From assembly GCA_045602005.1 (NCBI GenBank), contig JAZSAS010000024.1, positions 1-26,990 on the forward strand: a stretch of DNA of 26,990 nucleotides, given 5' to 3'. The notes below the pieces were generated by a model. It did no database searches, had not been told where the DNA came from, and was given only the letters and a program-made list of their open reading frames with translations. Within the stretch, counting starts at the first letter, position 1. Every line of letters starts with the position of its first letter. This DNA is from UMGS755 sp045602005. GTDB taxonomy: Bacteria > Bacillota > Clostridia > UBA1381 > UBA9506. The position numbers and the translations under genes were made by a program. This document shows positions 5,451 through 13,441 of the stretch, piece after piece.

Positions 5451-7103
5451 ATGAGAAACAGAGAATTACAAGTTGTAGGTTATGCGAGATATTCATCTGA
5501 CCTACAAAGAGAAGAAAGTATTGAAGCACAAGAAAGAGCAATTAGAGAATTTTGCGATAAAGAGGGTTATACCCTAATCAAGTTTTATGAAGATAGAGCA
5601 CAATCGGCAAAAACCGATAACAGAACCGCTTTCAAGCAGATGATTGCTGATAGTAGTAAAGGTAGATTTGATGCCATTGTAGTACATAAACTTGACCGCT
5701 TTGCCAGAAACAGATACGATTCGGCACATTACAAGTATATTATTAAGTCAAACGGAGTTAAACTGTTCAGCGTAACAGAAAGGCTTGATGATAGTCCAGA
5801 AAGTGTTATTCTTGAATCAGTTTTAGAAGGTATGGCTGAATATTATATTCTTAACCTTGCCAGAGAAGTTGAAAAGGGCAAAATGGAAAACGCCTTAAAA
5901 TGTAATCATACGGGAGGACTTCCCCCGCTTGGCTACAATGTAGATAAGCAAACAAAGAAACTTGTAATCAATCCAGACGAAGCAGGTGCGGTAAAACTGA
6001 TATTTGAAAACATCTTAAAGGGAGAATCCTATATGGATGTTGTAAATGAATTAAATCGTAAAGGCTATAAGACAAAAACTGGAAATGTGTTTGGCAAGAA
6101 CTCACTATTTTCAATTTTGAAAAACGAAAAGTATTGTGGCACATATATTTACAATAAGTCTGAAAAGGCAAATAGTGCTACAAGAAAGAGAAATGGTCAT
6201 AAATACAAGCCAGAAGAAGAAATTGTCAGAATTGAAAATGGTTGTCCTGCCCTTATAAGTAAAGATGATTTTGATAAGGTTCAAAAGATAATGAAAGAAA
6301 GGCAACAGAGAGCAGGCAGTTTCAAAGCACGAGAAACATATTTATTGTCTGGGAAAATTATCTGTGGCGAATGTGAATCTGCTTATGTTGGAAATAGCAG
6401 AAAGGCAAATGATACGCACCCACAATATGTAAGTTATCGTTGCACCCACAAAAATCAAAAGGTTAAATGTCATAATGGTGAAGTCAATCGTGATGTCCTT
6501 GATAAGAGTGTAGTTCAACTTATTAGTAAAATTGTCTTTGACGAAAGCAGAATTGAAGAAATTGTTTCTGCTTATAGGAAATATCACAATTCACAAGATG
6601 ATAACTATACACAAGAAATTAAAAGACTTGAAAAACTCATTGATAGTGTAAATTACAAAATCAACAATACAACTAATGCTATTGCTTCAATAGGTTTTTC
6701 ACAAGCACTTGCTGATAGTTTAAAATCTCTTGAAAATGAAAAAATCAGTTTAGATATTGAACTTGAAAATGTAAAGGCGAAAGCCAGAGAAACAACATTA
6801 ACAGAAGATGTAATTCTTGAAGCATTCAGATATGCTAAATCAGAGTTTGAAAACGGCACATTGAAAGGTATTAAAGAAATTGTAAATCTTTTTGTTGATA
6901 AAGTGATAGTCTATGAAGATAAAGTGGAAATAACATTATGCTATGGTAATGATTTATTAAAACTTGTAGCAGATGACTACGGCAAGGATAATTCCTTGCG
7001 GTTTAGGATTGTTGAATTTATTCCTGCCAGAATTTTAGACAAAAAAAGAAAACACAATTTTTTTCAAAATTGTGTTTTCTCTGGCGGAGAAGGAGAGATT
7101 TGA
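5451..7103 (+). CDS. Large serine recombinase (element integrase/excisionase)
   Basis: 550 residues. The resolvase domain (about 7-140) carries YARYSSDLQ with the nucleophile at Ser15 and the arginine-rich helix KLDRFARNRYD (80-90). A recombinase domain follows (about 155-260). The zinc beta-ribbon uses C305, C308, C331 and C340, and a coiled coil spans about 385-450. These are the parts of TnpX/TndX/phage-type large serine integrases, which cut attP and attB with 2-nt staggered breaks and rejoin them. It is the last gene of the element. Residues 531-550 are encoded by the host tRNA terminator and residues about 544-550 by tRNA-Ser antisense, including the stop. The tail is therefore supplied by the target and would differ in the circular form or at another site. 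ATG at 5451 with AGAAAGGA upstream. Confidence 0.93.
   Translation: MRNRELQVVGYARYSSDLQREESIEAQERAIREFCDKEGYTLIKFYEDRAQSAKTDNRTAFKQMIADSSKGRFDAIVVHKLDRFARNRYDSAHYKYIIKSNGVKLFSVTERLDDSPESVILESVLEGMAEYYILNLAREVEKGKMENALKCNHTGGLPPLGYNVDKQTKKLVINPDEAGAVKLIFENILKGESYMDVVNELNRKGYKTKTGNVFGKNSLFSILKNEKYCGTYIYNKSEKANSATRKRNGHKYKPEEEIVRIENGCPALISKDDFDKVQKIMKERQQRAGSFKARETYLLSGKIICGECESAYVGNSRKANDTHPQYVSYRCTHKNQKVKCHNGEVNRDVLDKSVVQLISKIVFDESRIEEIVSAYRKYHNSQDDNYTQEIKRLEKLIDSVNYKINNTTNAIASIGFSQALADSLKSLENEKISLDIELENVKAKARETTLTEDVILEAFRYAKSEFENGTLKGIKEIVNLFVDKVIVYEDKVEITLCYGNDLLKLVADDYGKDNSLRFRIVEFIPARILDKKRKHNFFQNCVFSGGEGEI
7041..7080 (-). terminator. Rho-independent terminator of the tRNA-Ser operon
   Basis: A perfect 15-bp stem (AGAAAACACAATTTT, 7047-7061, with 7066-7080) and a 4-base loop. 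On the minus strand it starts one base after the CCA end of tRNA-Ser(GCU) and is followed by seven Ts (7047-7041). The plus-strand recombinase frame reads straight through it, so the element joins the chromosome at or just before this structure. Confidence 0.88.
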
Positions 7104-7173
7104 ACTCTCGCGCCGGTTTCCCGACCTACACCCTTAGCAGGGGCGCCTCTTCGGCCAACTTGAGTACTTCTCC
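7082..7173 (-). tRNA. tRNA-Ser(GCU)
   Basis: 92 bases with encoded CCA. Acceptor stem GGAGAAG (7173-7167) pairs with CTTCTCC (7092-7086) and G is the discriminator base. The anticodon loop CTGCTAA places anticodon GCU at 7138-7136. A long variable arm (GGTCGGG...) is typical of serine tRNAs, and the T arm contains GTTCAAATC. It decodes AGC/AGU. It is the second gene of a two-tRNA transcription unit, and its 3' end overlaps, in antisense, the last seven codons of the recombinase. Confidence 0.96.
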
Positions 7174-7208
7174 GTGTCGAATATATAAATTTTATTCATT
7201 TGTTTGGA

Positions 7209-7295
7209 TGGCGGAGAGGGTGAGATTCGAACTCACGGTGCTCTCGCATCACTGGTTTTCAAGACCAGCTCCTTAAACCGCTCGGACACCTCTCC
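7209..7295 (-). tRNA. tRNA-Ser(UGA)
   Basis: 87 bases with encoded CCA. Acceptor GGAGAGG (7295-7289) pairs with CCTCTCC (7219-7213). The anticodon stem CTGGT/ACCAG holds the loop CTTGAAA, giving anticodon UGA at 7261-7259. Long variable arm and GTTCGAATC T loop. Decodes UCA and, by wobble, other UCN codons. First gene of the pair, 35 bases from tRNA-Ser(GCU), both served by the promoter at 7315-7343. Confidence 0.96.
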
Positions 7296-7314
7296 AAGTC
7301 TTGCAACATATAAA

Positions 7315-7343
7315 AGTATAACAACTTTTCCCCTGTTTGTCAA
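7315..7343 (-). promoter_or_regulatory. Sigma-A promoter of the tRNA-Ser operon
   Basis: Minus-strand TTGACA (7343-7338) and TATACT (7320-7315), spacing 17, about 20 bases before the first tRNA. Confidence 0.85.
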
Positions 7344-7439
7344 GTGTTTTTTTGCATTCCAAACCATTTTTTATAAAATTTCTTATAAAACTCTGCTGTC
7401 CCTTTTTCTTTGGTACTTGCAATTCCCTTTAAACCCTCA

Positions 7440-7447
7440 CATATAAT
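7440..7447 (+). promoter_or_regulatory. Possible sporulation (SigE/SigK-type) -10 element of sigK
   Basis: CATATAAT resembles the CATANNNT -10 of mother-cell sigma factors; a weak GCAATT lies about 15 bases upstream as a possible -35. It stands 33 bases before the sigK start. Transcription of sigK by SigE is known in other spore formers; here it is inferred from this short match. Confidence 0.4.
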
Positions 7448-7479
7448 TGAAATATCCTGTTGTGGAGGTATGATTATTT

Positions 7480-8190
7480 ATGTTTTCATCACTCTGTATG
7501 ATGCTTTTTTCCTTATTCCGCTTTGTTCCCTTTCTGCTTTCTTATGTTTCAAACAATGCCAACACCTTTCCAAAACCTCTTTCCGCCAAAGAAGAGGCCG
7601 CATGCTTAATACGCATTCAGGAAGGCGACGAAGAGGCAAAAAACAAACTCATTGAACACAACCTGCGGCTGGTAGCTCACGTTGCTAAAAAATATACACA
7701 AACTCCCGGCGCTGATTCTGATGATATTATTTCAATTGGCACCATCGGGTTGATTAAAGCCATTCAGTCCTTCAATCCAACTAAAAACGCCAGACTGGCG
7801 ACCTATGCAGCCCGTTGCATTGAAAATGAAATTCTCATGCACATGCGTTCTTCCAAAAAACTTCAGCAGGAAATTTCTATCAACGAGTGTTTAGGTCATG
7901 ATTCTGACGGTAACGAAATCACTTTTATGGACATTTTAACAGCCGAAGATGAAGATGTGGCTTTGCAGGCGGATTTAAACATGGACATTCTCAAGCTTTA
8001 CCGCTACATAGACGATGTTTTAACAGAACGTGAAAAGGAAATTATCATCATGCGCTATGGTCTGAAAGGAAAATCCATAACCCAAAGGAAAATAGCAAAT
8101 CATTTAGGGATTTCACGTTCATATGTATCTCGCATTGAGCGAAAAGCACTTACCAAGCTGGAAAAACAATTCCTGAGTGATAAAGGATAA
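7480..8190 (+). CDS. sigK: RNA polymerase sporulation sigma factor SigK (pro-sigma-K)
   Basis: 236 residues. The hydrophobic N-terminus (about residues 1-24, FSSLCMMLFSLFRFVPFLLSYV) is the membrane-bound pro-sequence followed by the NNANTFPKPLS junction typical of pro-sigma-K. Region 2 spans about 59-129 (IEHNLRLVAHVAKKY, DDIISIGTIGLIKAI, ATYAARCIENEILMHMR). Region 4 spans about 178-230 (LTEREKEIIIMRYGL, helix-turn-helix QRKIANHLGISRSYVSRIERKAL). It directs late mother-cell transcription during spore formation and is usually activated by removal of the pro-sequence by SpoIVFB. The gene is intact, with no skin-type insertion. GGAGG lies 11 bases before the ATG. It shows that the host is a spore former. 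Confidence 0.95.
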   Translation: MFSSLCMMLFSLFRFVPFLLSYVSNNANTFPKPLSAKEEAACLIRIQEGDEEAKNKLIEHNLRLVAHVAKKYTQTPGADSDDIISIGTIGLIKAIQSFNPTKNARLATYAARCIENEILMHMRSSKKLQQEISINECLGHDSDGNEITFMDILTAEDEDVALQADLNMDILKLYRYIDDVLTEREKEIIIMRYGLKGKSITQRKIANHLGISRSYVSRIERKALTKLEKQFLSDKG

Positions 8191-8231
8191 GCTTTCTATA
8201 CAAAATGTGAAAATGAATCAGAAATAACACA

Positions 8232-8263
8232 GGGACGGATGCCCATATCCGTCCCATGTTTTT
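8232..8263 (+). terminator. Terminator after sigK
   Basis: A 9-bp stem GGGACGGAT/ATCCGTCCC with a 6-base loop, then ATGTTTTT. It lies 41 bases after the sigK stop. The converging ABC operon ends 20 bases further on. Confidence 0.85.
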
Positions 8264-8282
8264 CCTTACATCTGTAATTTTT

Positions 8283-9698
8283 TTATTTGTATCTGCGTCT
8301 TATGAACACCACAATACCGGCAGCCAAAATAGCCAGCGGCACAATCACAACCAAAATCACAAACCATGTCCAGAACTGACCGGTAGAAAGAATCATACTG
8401 CCTCCGGGAAGTGCCTTGGCACGGATGGTGATAGATGCGTCGCCGCCCTTCATCCAGCTGATGCTGTTTAAAAACAGGTCCTCATTGGCAAACCGTGTAT
8501 CATTGGTTAATGTATCAAAAATCAAAAGAGAACCGCTCACAAGCAAATGGCCTGTGAAGGTTTCATTTTCAACGGTGAGCGTCTCTCTGGTGGCAGCAAC
8601 CAAAACGTCAAAACGTCCACTCAAATCACCCTCGCTTTTCTGCAGAGTGCCCTGCTCCATCATTGCTTCAATGTTTGACTTTGCATAGGCATCATCAGAA
8701 GTGGATAAAAGGCTGGCAACTTCAACCGAAACAGGCATATCCGGTGTCAGTGACAGGCTGTTGGCAGGACCGTAACCGACACGCTTCTGACTTTCCCTAA
8801 TGGGCGTTGTAATTTCATGCTCACCCAGTTCTGCCAGCATATAACTGCTGCCTTCAATCATATTGCCCACATCCAACACGATATCTGTATTCCGCACAAT
8901 GCCCCAATCCTCTGCAAGGTAACCGGTAAGATTAGGAAGGTCGGTATTGCTATAAACAGGGTCAAAATAAATCTGCACATTGCCGCCCTGGTCCAGATAC
9001 TGATCCAGCTTGTTGATTTCTTCCGTTGAAAAATCTGACTGAGGAGAGCTAATAATGACAACAGCTTTATTATCTTCAGGAAAATTCTGAGATAAACTGT
9101 CAAACTGCTCCACCTTGTAGCCGCCCATTTCAAGAACCTGCCTGGTATTCTGAGAAACCTGCTCACCGTGTCCGGTGGTAAAGAACACTGTGGACAAAGT
9201 AATGCCATCTACAAAAGTTGCCAGCTTCGTTGTAACGGCACGTTCAACATAACTAAAACCATTTTCACTTAAAAAGCCAAATGAATCCACAAATTCATGC
9301 CGGTCTCCTTGTTTAATCAACAATGAGCCAACGCCCAGATTGGCAATTTCCTGCATATATGCCTGTACCTCGGCGGGATTTTTAATAACATCCACCTTGC
9401 GAAAGCTGATGTTTGAGTTTCTTTGGGTATATTTTCCCAAAATATTCTCAATCATTGACATAATTTCGCTTTCTGCACCGGTTGTCAACATCAGAACTTC
9501 AATCGGTTCATCAATCTGGTCCACAATTTCTTCTGATTCCTCTGTCAGTGCAAAAATCTGATCTTTTGTAAAGTCAAATTCAAGAGAAATCTTTTGATCA
9601 AGAGAAATGAGAACTGCATTAAAAAGCAACACGATAATCACTGCACCGATGATAACAGCCTTAGAATTCAGTGAATACCTGAATTTTTTATTTTTCAT
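8283..9698 (-). CDS. GldG-like auxiliary protein of an ABC exporter
   Basis: 471 residues. An N-terminal membrane helix (about 13-33, AVIIGAVIIVLLFNAVLISL) is followed by a large extracytoplasmic domain beginning with DFTKDQIFALTEES. It contains the GldG/DUF4350-like pattern VFFTTGHGEQ and VVIISSPQSDFSTEEINKLDQYLDQGGNVQIYFDP. A C-terminal helix (about 442-465) and a short basic tail (RRRYK) end the protein. This matches ABC_transp_aux proteins that sit with a GldA-like ATPase and GldF-like permease. The substrate is unknown in Clostridia. Last gene of its operon. The DUF4340 protein that often follows GldG is absent here, the next gene being the converging sigK. Confidence 0.82.
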   Translation of the reverse strand: MKNKKFRYSLNSKAVIIGAVIIVLLFNAVLISLDQKISLEFDFTKDQIFALTEESEEIVDQIDEPIEVLMLTTGAESEIMSMIENILGKYTQRNSNISFRKVDVIKNPAEVQAYMQEIANLGVGSLLIKQGDRHEFVDSFGFLSENGFSYVERAVTTKLATFVDGITLSTVFFTTGHGEQVSQNTRQVLEMGGYKVEQFDSLSQNFPEDNKAVVIISSPQSDFSTEEINKLDQYLDQGGNVQIYFDPVYSNTDLPNLTGYLAEDWGIVRNTDIVLDVGNMIEGSSYMLAELGEHEITTPIRESQKRVGYGPANSLSLTPDMPVSVEVASLLSTSDDAYAKSNIEAMMEQGTLQKSEGDLSGRFDVLVAATRETLTVENETFTGHLLVSGSLLIFDTLTNDTRFANEDLFLNSISWMKGGDASITIRAKALPGGSMILSTGQFWTWFVILVVIVPLAILAAGIVVFIRRRYK

Positions 9699-9726
9699 TC
9701 TTCTCCATCCTTTCTAAACTCAAAGA

Positions 9727-10461
9727 TTATTTCCAGCGTCTTCTTTCAATTACTTGAATTGTTAGAAAAATAAACAGTCCGGCAAGGCTGACAAAGTAAA
9801 ACACCGGCACTAAATTCAGCGTTCCTAACGTGAAGTCATATAACCTTCTTGTAATGGAGATAAAATTCAAAAGCCAGTCAAGAGCCACACCCAGCCAATT
9901 CCATGCTCCGCTTAAAACTTCGGAAAGTTGAAGATTTATACCACCTAAAAACCACAGAGAAAAGATGATAGCCAGCGTGGAAATAGCAGAAATGACCTGA
10001 CTTTCTGTGACAGAAGACATAAACATGCCCAATGCCGTAAAGAAAAGTCCCAGCAAAAATAGACCCAGATAACCAACCACTGTTTCAGCAATGTCAGGTG
10101 TGCCATACAGTTCCATAACAGGAACGAACAACATCGTAGCCGCCACGCCGATTAACAGAACCGTGGCCGCAGCAAAAAACTTACCAAACACAATATCGAT
10201 CACTTGAACCGGAGCTGTGAGCAACAGCTGGTCTGTTTTGCTTTTGCGTTCTTCTGAAAACAGCCGCATGGTTAGAACAGGAATCACAAACACAAAAACC
10301 AGGCTGACATAGGAAAAGAAATTACTCATGGAGGTTTGTTGTGTGCTTAAATTCATGAACACAAACATCAGCGAGGCAAAAAAGATGAACACACTCAAAA
10401 AAATGTAGCCAAGAGGTGTTTTAAAATATGCTTTAAGTTCTCTTTTATAAATTGCTGTCAT
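9727..10461 (-). CDS. ABC-2 type permease, GldF-like
   Basis: 244 residues from the ATG at 10461 (MTAIYKRELKAYFKTPLGY), chosen over upstream starts because GGGGAGGAAAATC precedes it. It has about six hydrophobic segments: about 20-40, 55-75, 100-125, 135-155, 165-185 and 220-240. The segment VFVFVIPVLTMRLFSEERKSKTDQLLLTAP is the hallmark of the ABC-2 permease family linked to GldG. It forms the membrane channel of the exporter with the ATPase next door. Its start overlaps the end of the ATPase gene by 17 bases, suggesting translational coupling. The GldG-like gene starts 28 bases after its stop. Confidence 0.88.
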   Translation of the reverse strand: MTAIYKRELKAYFKTPLGYIFLSVFIFFASLMFVFMNLSTQQTSMSNFFSYVSLVFVFVIPVLTMRLFSEERKSKTDQLLLTAPVQVIDIVFGKFFAAATVLLIGVAATMLFVPVMELYGTPDIAETVVGYLGLFLLGLFFTALGMFMSSVTESQVISAISTLAIIFSLWFLGGINLQLSEVLSGAWNWLGVALDWLLNFISITRRLYDFTLGTLNLVPVFYFVSLAGLFIFLTIQVIERRRWK

Positions 10462-11533
10462 GATTTTCCTCCCCTTCCTCGGCATCTATTGCCGCTTTTT
10501 CTGATTCGGGCTCTGTTTCCAAAGTATCTTCAGGCTCTAAAGCCGTGTTTATGTTCACTACTTCTATTTCGTCTTCGTCAACTTCTGCAAGGTCTAACCC
10601 GCCCTGACCTTTTGTAACTTCAAGGAAAATTTCCTCCAGGGAAAGGTCAACTGTCTGCAATGAAAGAATCGGCAATTTTGCAGATGCCAACGCATTGAAA
10701 ACGGATGTCCTCACATCCACATCCGGTTCAGCCTCCAGGATAAAATCAATGGAGCCGGCCTCTTTTCTGCCAAGAGATTTTATGTATTTAATGCCTGCAA
10801 TGCCTTCAAGCACATCTAAAATCGAGCGTTCATCGCCGGCGACACGAAGCTGAAACTTATTTTCATTAGAGATAGATTTTCCCAGATTCTCCGGCGTATC
10901 GCTGGCAACCAGACGTCCCTTGTTAATGATGATAACCCGCTCACAAATTGCATTAACCTCTTGCAGAATGTGAGAGGAAAGAATCACTGTGTGTTCACGT
11001 CCCAACTGTTTAATAACAGAGCGAATTTCAATAATCTGCTTCGGGTCAAGACCCACAGTAGGCTCATCCAGAATGAGAACCTCAGGATTGCCAATCATCG
11101 CCTGTGCCAAGCCGACACGTTGCTTGTAACCCTTAGAGAGATTTGAAATCAAGCGATTCTGCACATCAGAAATTTTAACAGTTTCACAAATTTTAGCAAG
11201 ATGCTCTTCACGGTCTTCGGTTACCTTTTTCAAATCATAAACAAAATCAAGATATTCACGAACGGTCATATCCATGTAAAGAGGCGGATGCTCCGGCAAA
11301 TAACCGATTTTCTTCTTAGCCTCAACAGGATTATCCAAAATGTCATGACCGTCAATCTTCACTTCGCCGCTTGTTGCAGAAAGATAACCGGTCAGAATAT
11401 TCATAGTTGTTGACTTACCTGCTCCGTTTGGGCCTAAAAAACCCAAAATTTCACCCTGCTTCACAGTGAAGGAAATATTGTCAACGGCCAGCTGGTTGCC
11501 ATATTTCTTTGAAAGATTTTTAATTTCAACCAT
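10445..11533 (-). CDS. ABC transporter ATP-binding protein, GldA-like
   Basis: 362 residues. Walker A GPNGAGKS at 34-41, signature LSKGYKQR at 132-139, Walker B VLILDEP at 152-158 and switch histidine at 188. All are intact, so it should hydrolyse ATP to drive the adjacent ABC-2 permease. Beyond about residue 225 lies the accessory domain common in this exporter class. The last about 50 residues form an unusual, strongly acidic tail (EVDEDEIEVV, EPESEKAAIDAEEGEE) that I would expect to be disordered. Start ATG with GGGAGGGT upstream. First gene of a three-gene operon. Confidence 0.92.
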   Translation of the reverse strand: MVEIKNLSKKYGNQLAVDNISFTVKQGEILGFLGPNGAGKSTTMNILTGYLSATSGEVKIDGHDILDNPVEAKKKIGYLPEHPPLYMDMTVREYLDFVYDLKKVTEDREEHLAKICETVKISDVQNRLISNLSKGYKQRVGLAQAMIGNPEVLILDEPTVGLDPKQIIEIRSVIKQLGREHTVILSSHILQEVNAICERVIIINKGRLVASDTPENLGKSISNENKFQLRVAGDERSILDVLEGIAGIKYIKSLGRKEAGSIDFILEAEPDVDVRTSVFNALASAKLPILSLQTVDLSLEEIFLEVTKGQGGLDLAEVDEDEIEVVNINTALEPEDTLETEPESEKAAIDAEEGEENHDSNL

Positions 11534-11570
11534 TCTTTACCCTCCCTGAAATTTTATCATAATTTCACAT

Positions 11571-11602
11571 TGGGCATCAGGAGCGACGCTCACTGATGCC
11601 CA
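11571..11602. repeat. Perfect inverted repeat between aspS and the ABC operon
   Basis: TGGGCATCAG and CTGATGCCCA are 12 bases apart, and the loop GAGCGACGCTCA is itself self-complementary. It lies 55 bases after the aspS stop and 38 bases before the ABC ATPase start. It may terminate aspS transcription, though no T-tract follows on the minus strand. It could equally be a leader structure of the ABC operon. Confidence 0.55.
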
Positions 11603-11656
11603 AAGAAAATTGTATCATACGGTTGTGTACAAAGTGTGAATAAACCGTAAACATTA

Positions 11657-13441
11657 TTAAATTAAATCATCAAGCTTTAAGTGCAGTTCTTTAAGCTGCT
11701 TGGTGGCAACTGTGCCCGGGGTGTCTGTCATCAGCTCAGATGCATCCTTTACCTTGGGGAACGCAATAACGTCACGAATAGAGTCACGTCCTGCAAGGAG
11801 CATAACCAGTCTGTCAAGACCATAGGCCATTCCACCGTGAGGCGGCGTGCCGTAACGGAACGCATTCATCAAGAAGCCAAACTGCTCCCATGCCTCTTCC
11901 TTAGTGAAGCCCAGAGCCTCAAACATCTGCTGCTGCAGTTCAGTATTAAAGATACGCAAGCTGCCGCCGCCAACCTCATTGCCATTGAAAATCATGTCAT
12001 ATGCCTTAGCACGAACCTTCTGGGGCTGTTCAGCCAGCAGAGGAATATCCTCTTCCATGGGCATGGTGAAGGGATGATGCTTAGCAACATAGCGCTTCTC
12101 TTCTTCACTGTACTCAAATAAGGGGAACTCAGTGACCCATAACAGGTCATACTCATCCTTCTTCAGTAAATCAAAGCGACGGGCAAGCTCTAAACGCAGA
12201 TTGCCTAATGCATCATAAACAATTTCGTTTCTGTCGGCAACAAACATAATAACGTCGCCAACTTCAGCACCCATTTTAGCAAGAATTGCATCAATTTCTT
12301 CTTGGGTCAAGAACTTGGTGATTGGTGATTTCAACTCGTTTTCATCAACGTTAATCCAAGCCATGCCTTTTGCCTTATAGATTTTAACAAAATCAACCAA
12401 AGAATCAAGGTCACGACGGGAAAGCTTTGCACTACCGCCTTTGCAGTTGATGGCACGAACACTGCCGCCCTTCTTAACCGCATCAGCAAACACTTTAAAA
12501 CCGCAATCAGCCACAATGTCAGACAAATCAACCAGTTCAAGACCAAACCGGGTGTCTGGCTTATCGGAACCAAAGCGATCCATTGCCTCCTGATAAGTCA
12601 TTCTGCGGAAAGGTGTTTTTAAGTCGATGCCCAAAATTTCTTTAAAGATTTTTTTCATTAATCCTTCATTAATTTCCAAAACATCATCAATATTAACAAA
12701 GGACATTTCGAGGTCAATCTGTGTAAACTCAGGCTGACGGTCAGCACGCAAATCCTCATCACGGAAACATTTTACAATCTGCAAATAGCGGTCCATGCCA
12801 GACAGCATCAAAAGCTGTTTGTAAAGCTGAGGTGACTGGGGCAATGCATAAAAATGACCGGGATGCACACGGCTGGGAACCAAATAATCTCTGGCACCCT
12901 CCGGTGTTGATTTGGTCAGCATGGGCGTTTCAATTTCTAAAAAGCCCTCTTTGTCATAATAGTCACGAACAATTTTGCATACACGATGACGCAGCTCCAT
13001 TAAACGCTGCATGTCCGGCCGACGCAAATCCAAATAACGATATTTCAAACGAACCTCTTCACGCACGTTGCTGTCTTCTTCAATGTAAATCGGCGGGGTT
13101 TCTGCTTTAGACAGAATACGCAATTCCTTTGCACGGATTTCAATTGTACCAGTAGGAATTTTATCATTAACAGTTTCCTTGTCACGCAGAACAACCTCAC
13201 CCACAACAGCTAAAACATATTCACTGCGAATGGAGTCTGCTTTTTCAAACATTTCCTTATCTTTATCAACATTGAATACAACCTGCACAATGCCGGAACG
13301 GTCACGCAAGTCAACAAAGATAACACCGCCCAAATTCCGGTATACCTGTGTCCATCCCATAACTGTGACTTCGCTGCCAACATGCTCCTCACGCAAATCA
13401 CCGCATCTGTGGGTTCTTTTCAGTCCTGTAATCGTTTCCAT
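11657..13441 (-). CDS. aspS: Aspartyl-tRNA synthetase
   Basis: 594 residues, the length of bacterial-type class II AspRS. The N-terminal OB fold (about 15-110, with GGVIFVDLRDRSGIVQVVF) binds the anticodon. The catalytic core has motif 2 at about 226-238 (FRDEDLRADRQPEF) and motif 3 around GLDRL (541-545). The GAD insertion domain lies between (about 300-420). It charges tRNA-Asp in the cytosol. Its ATG at 13441 directly abuts the hisS stop, and the ribosome binding site lies within hisS. A hisS-aspS pair is common in Firmicutes. I see no T-box leader. Confidence 0.97.
   Translation of the reverse strand: METITGLKRTHRCGDLREEHVGSEVTVMGWTQVYRNLGGVIFVDLRDRSGIVQVVFNVDKDKEMFEKADSIRSEYVLAVVGEVVLRDKETVNDKIPTGTIEIRAKELRILSKAETPPIYIEEDSNVREEVRLKYRYLDLRRPDMQRLMELRHRVCKIVRDYYDKEGFLEIETPMLTKSTPEGARDYLVPSRVHPGHFYALPQSPQLYKQLLMLSGMDRYLQIVKCFRDEDLRADRQPEFTQIDLEMSFVNIDDVLEINEGLMKKIFKEILGIDLKTPFRRMTYQEAMDRFGSDKPDTRFGLELVDLSDIVADCGFKVFADAVKKGGSVRAINCKGGSAKLSRRDLDSLVDFVKIYKAKGMAWINVDENELKSPITKFLTQEEIDAILAKMGAEVGDVIMFVADRNEIVYDALGNLRLELARRFDLLKKDEYDLLWVTEFPLFEYSEEEKRYVAKHHPFTMPMEEDIPLLAEQPQKVRAKAYDMIFNGNEVGGGSLRIFNTELQQQMFEALGFTKEEAWEQFGFLMNAFRYGTPPHGGMAYGLDRLVMLLAGRDSIRDVIAFPKVKDASELMTDTPGTVATKQLKELHLKLDDLI

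Larger units (their letters stand above)
1..7040. mobile_element. Right part of an integrative element (serine-recombinase type) abutting a tRNA-Ser operon
   Basis: This stretch holds accessory genes only: zinc-ribbon paralogues, an HUH Rep-like protein, two winged-helix proteins, two ArdA-type antirestriction genes and a large serine recombinase at the extreme right. Base composition is AT-rich compared with the core genes that follow. The right limit is set by the host tRNA-Ser transcription unit, whose rho-independent terminator T-tract begins at 7041. The left end is outside the window, so the direct repeat that would fix the attachment core cannot be checked. No relaxase, coupling protein or type IV secretion gene is visible here. 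Whether the element is conjugative, mobilisable or only integrative cannot be decided. Confidence 0.75.

Noticed and set aside
7070..7446. Two plus-strand open frames with protein-like N-termini (…RRDLNSRAGFPTYTLSRGA and …EGEIRTHGALASLVFKTSS)
   Set aside because: They are the antisense of the two tRNA-Ser genes, a well-known source of false proteins. They lack ribosome binding sites and homologous context.
5451..8190. A skin-like element controlling sigK, since a serine recombinase gene is nearby
   Set aside because: sigK is uninterrupted and the recombinase element ends on the far side of a complete tRNA-Ser operon, about 400 bases away.
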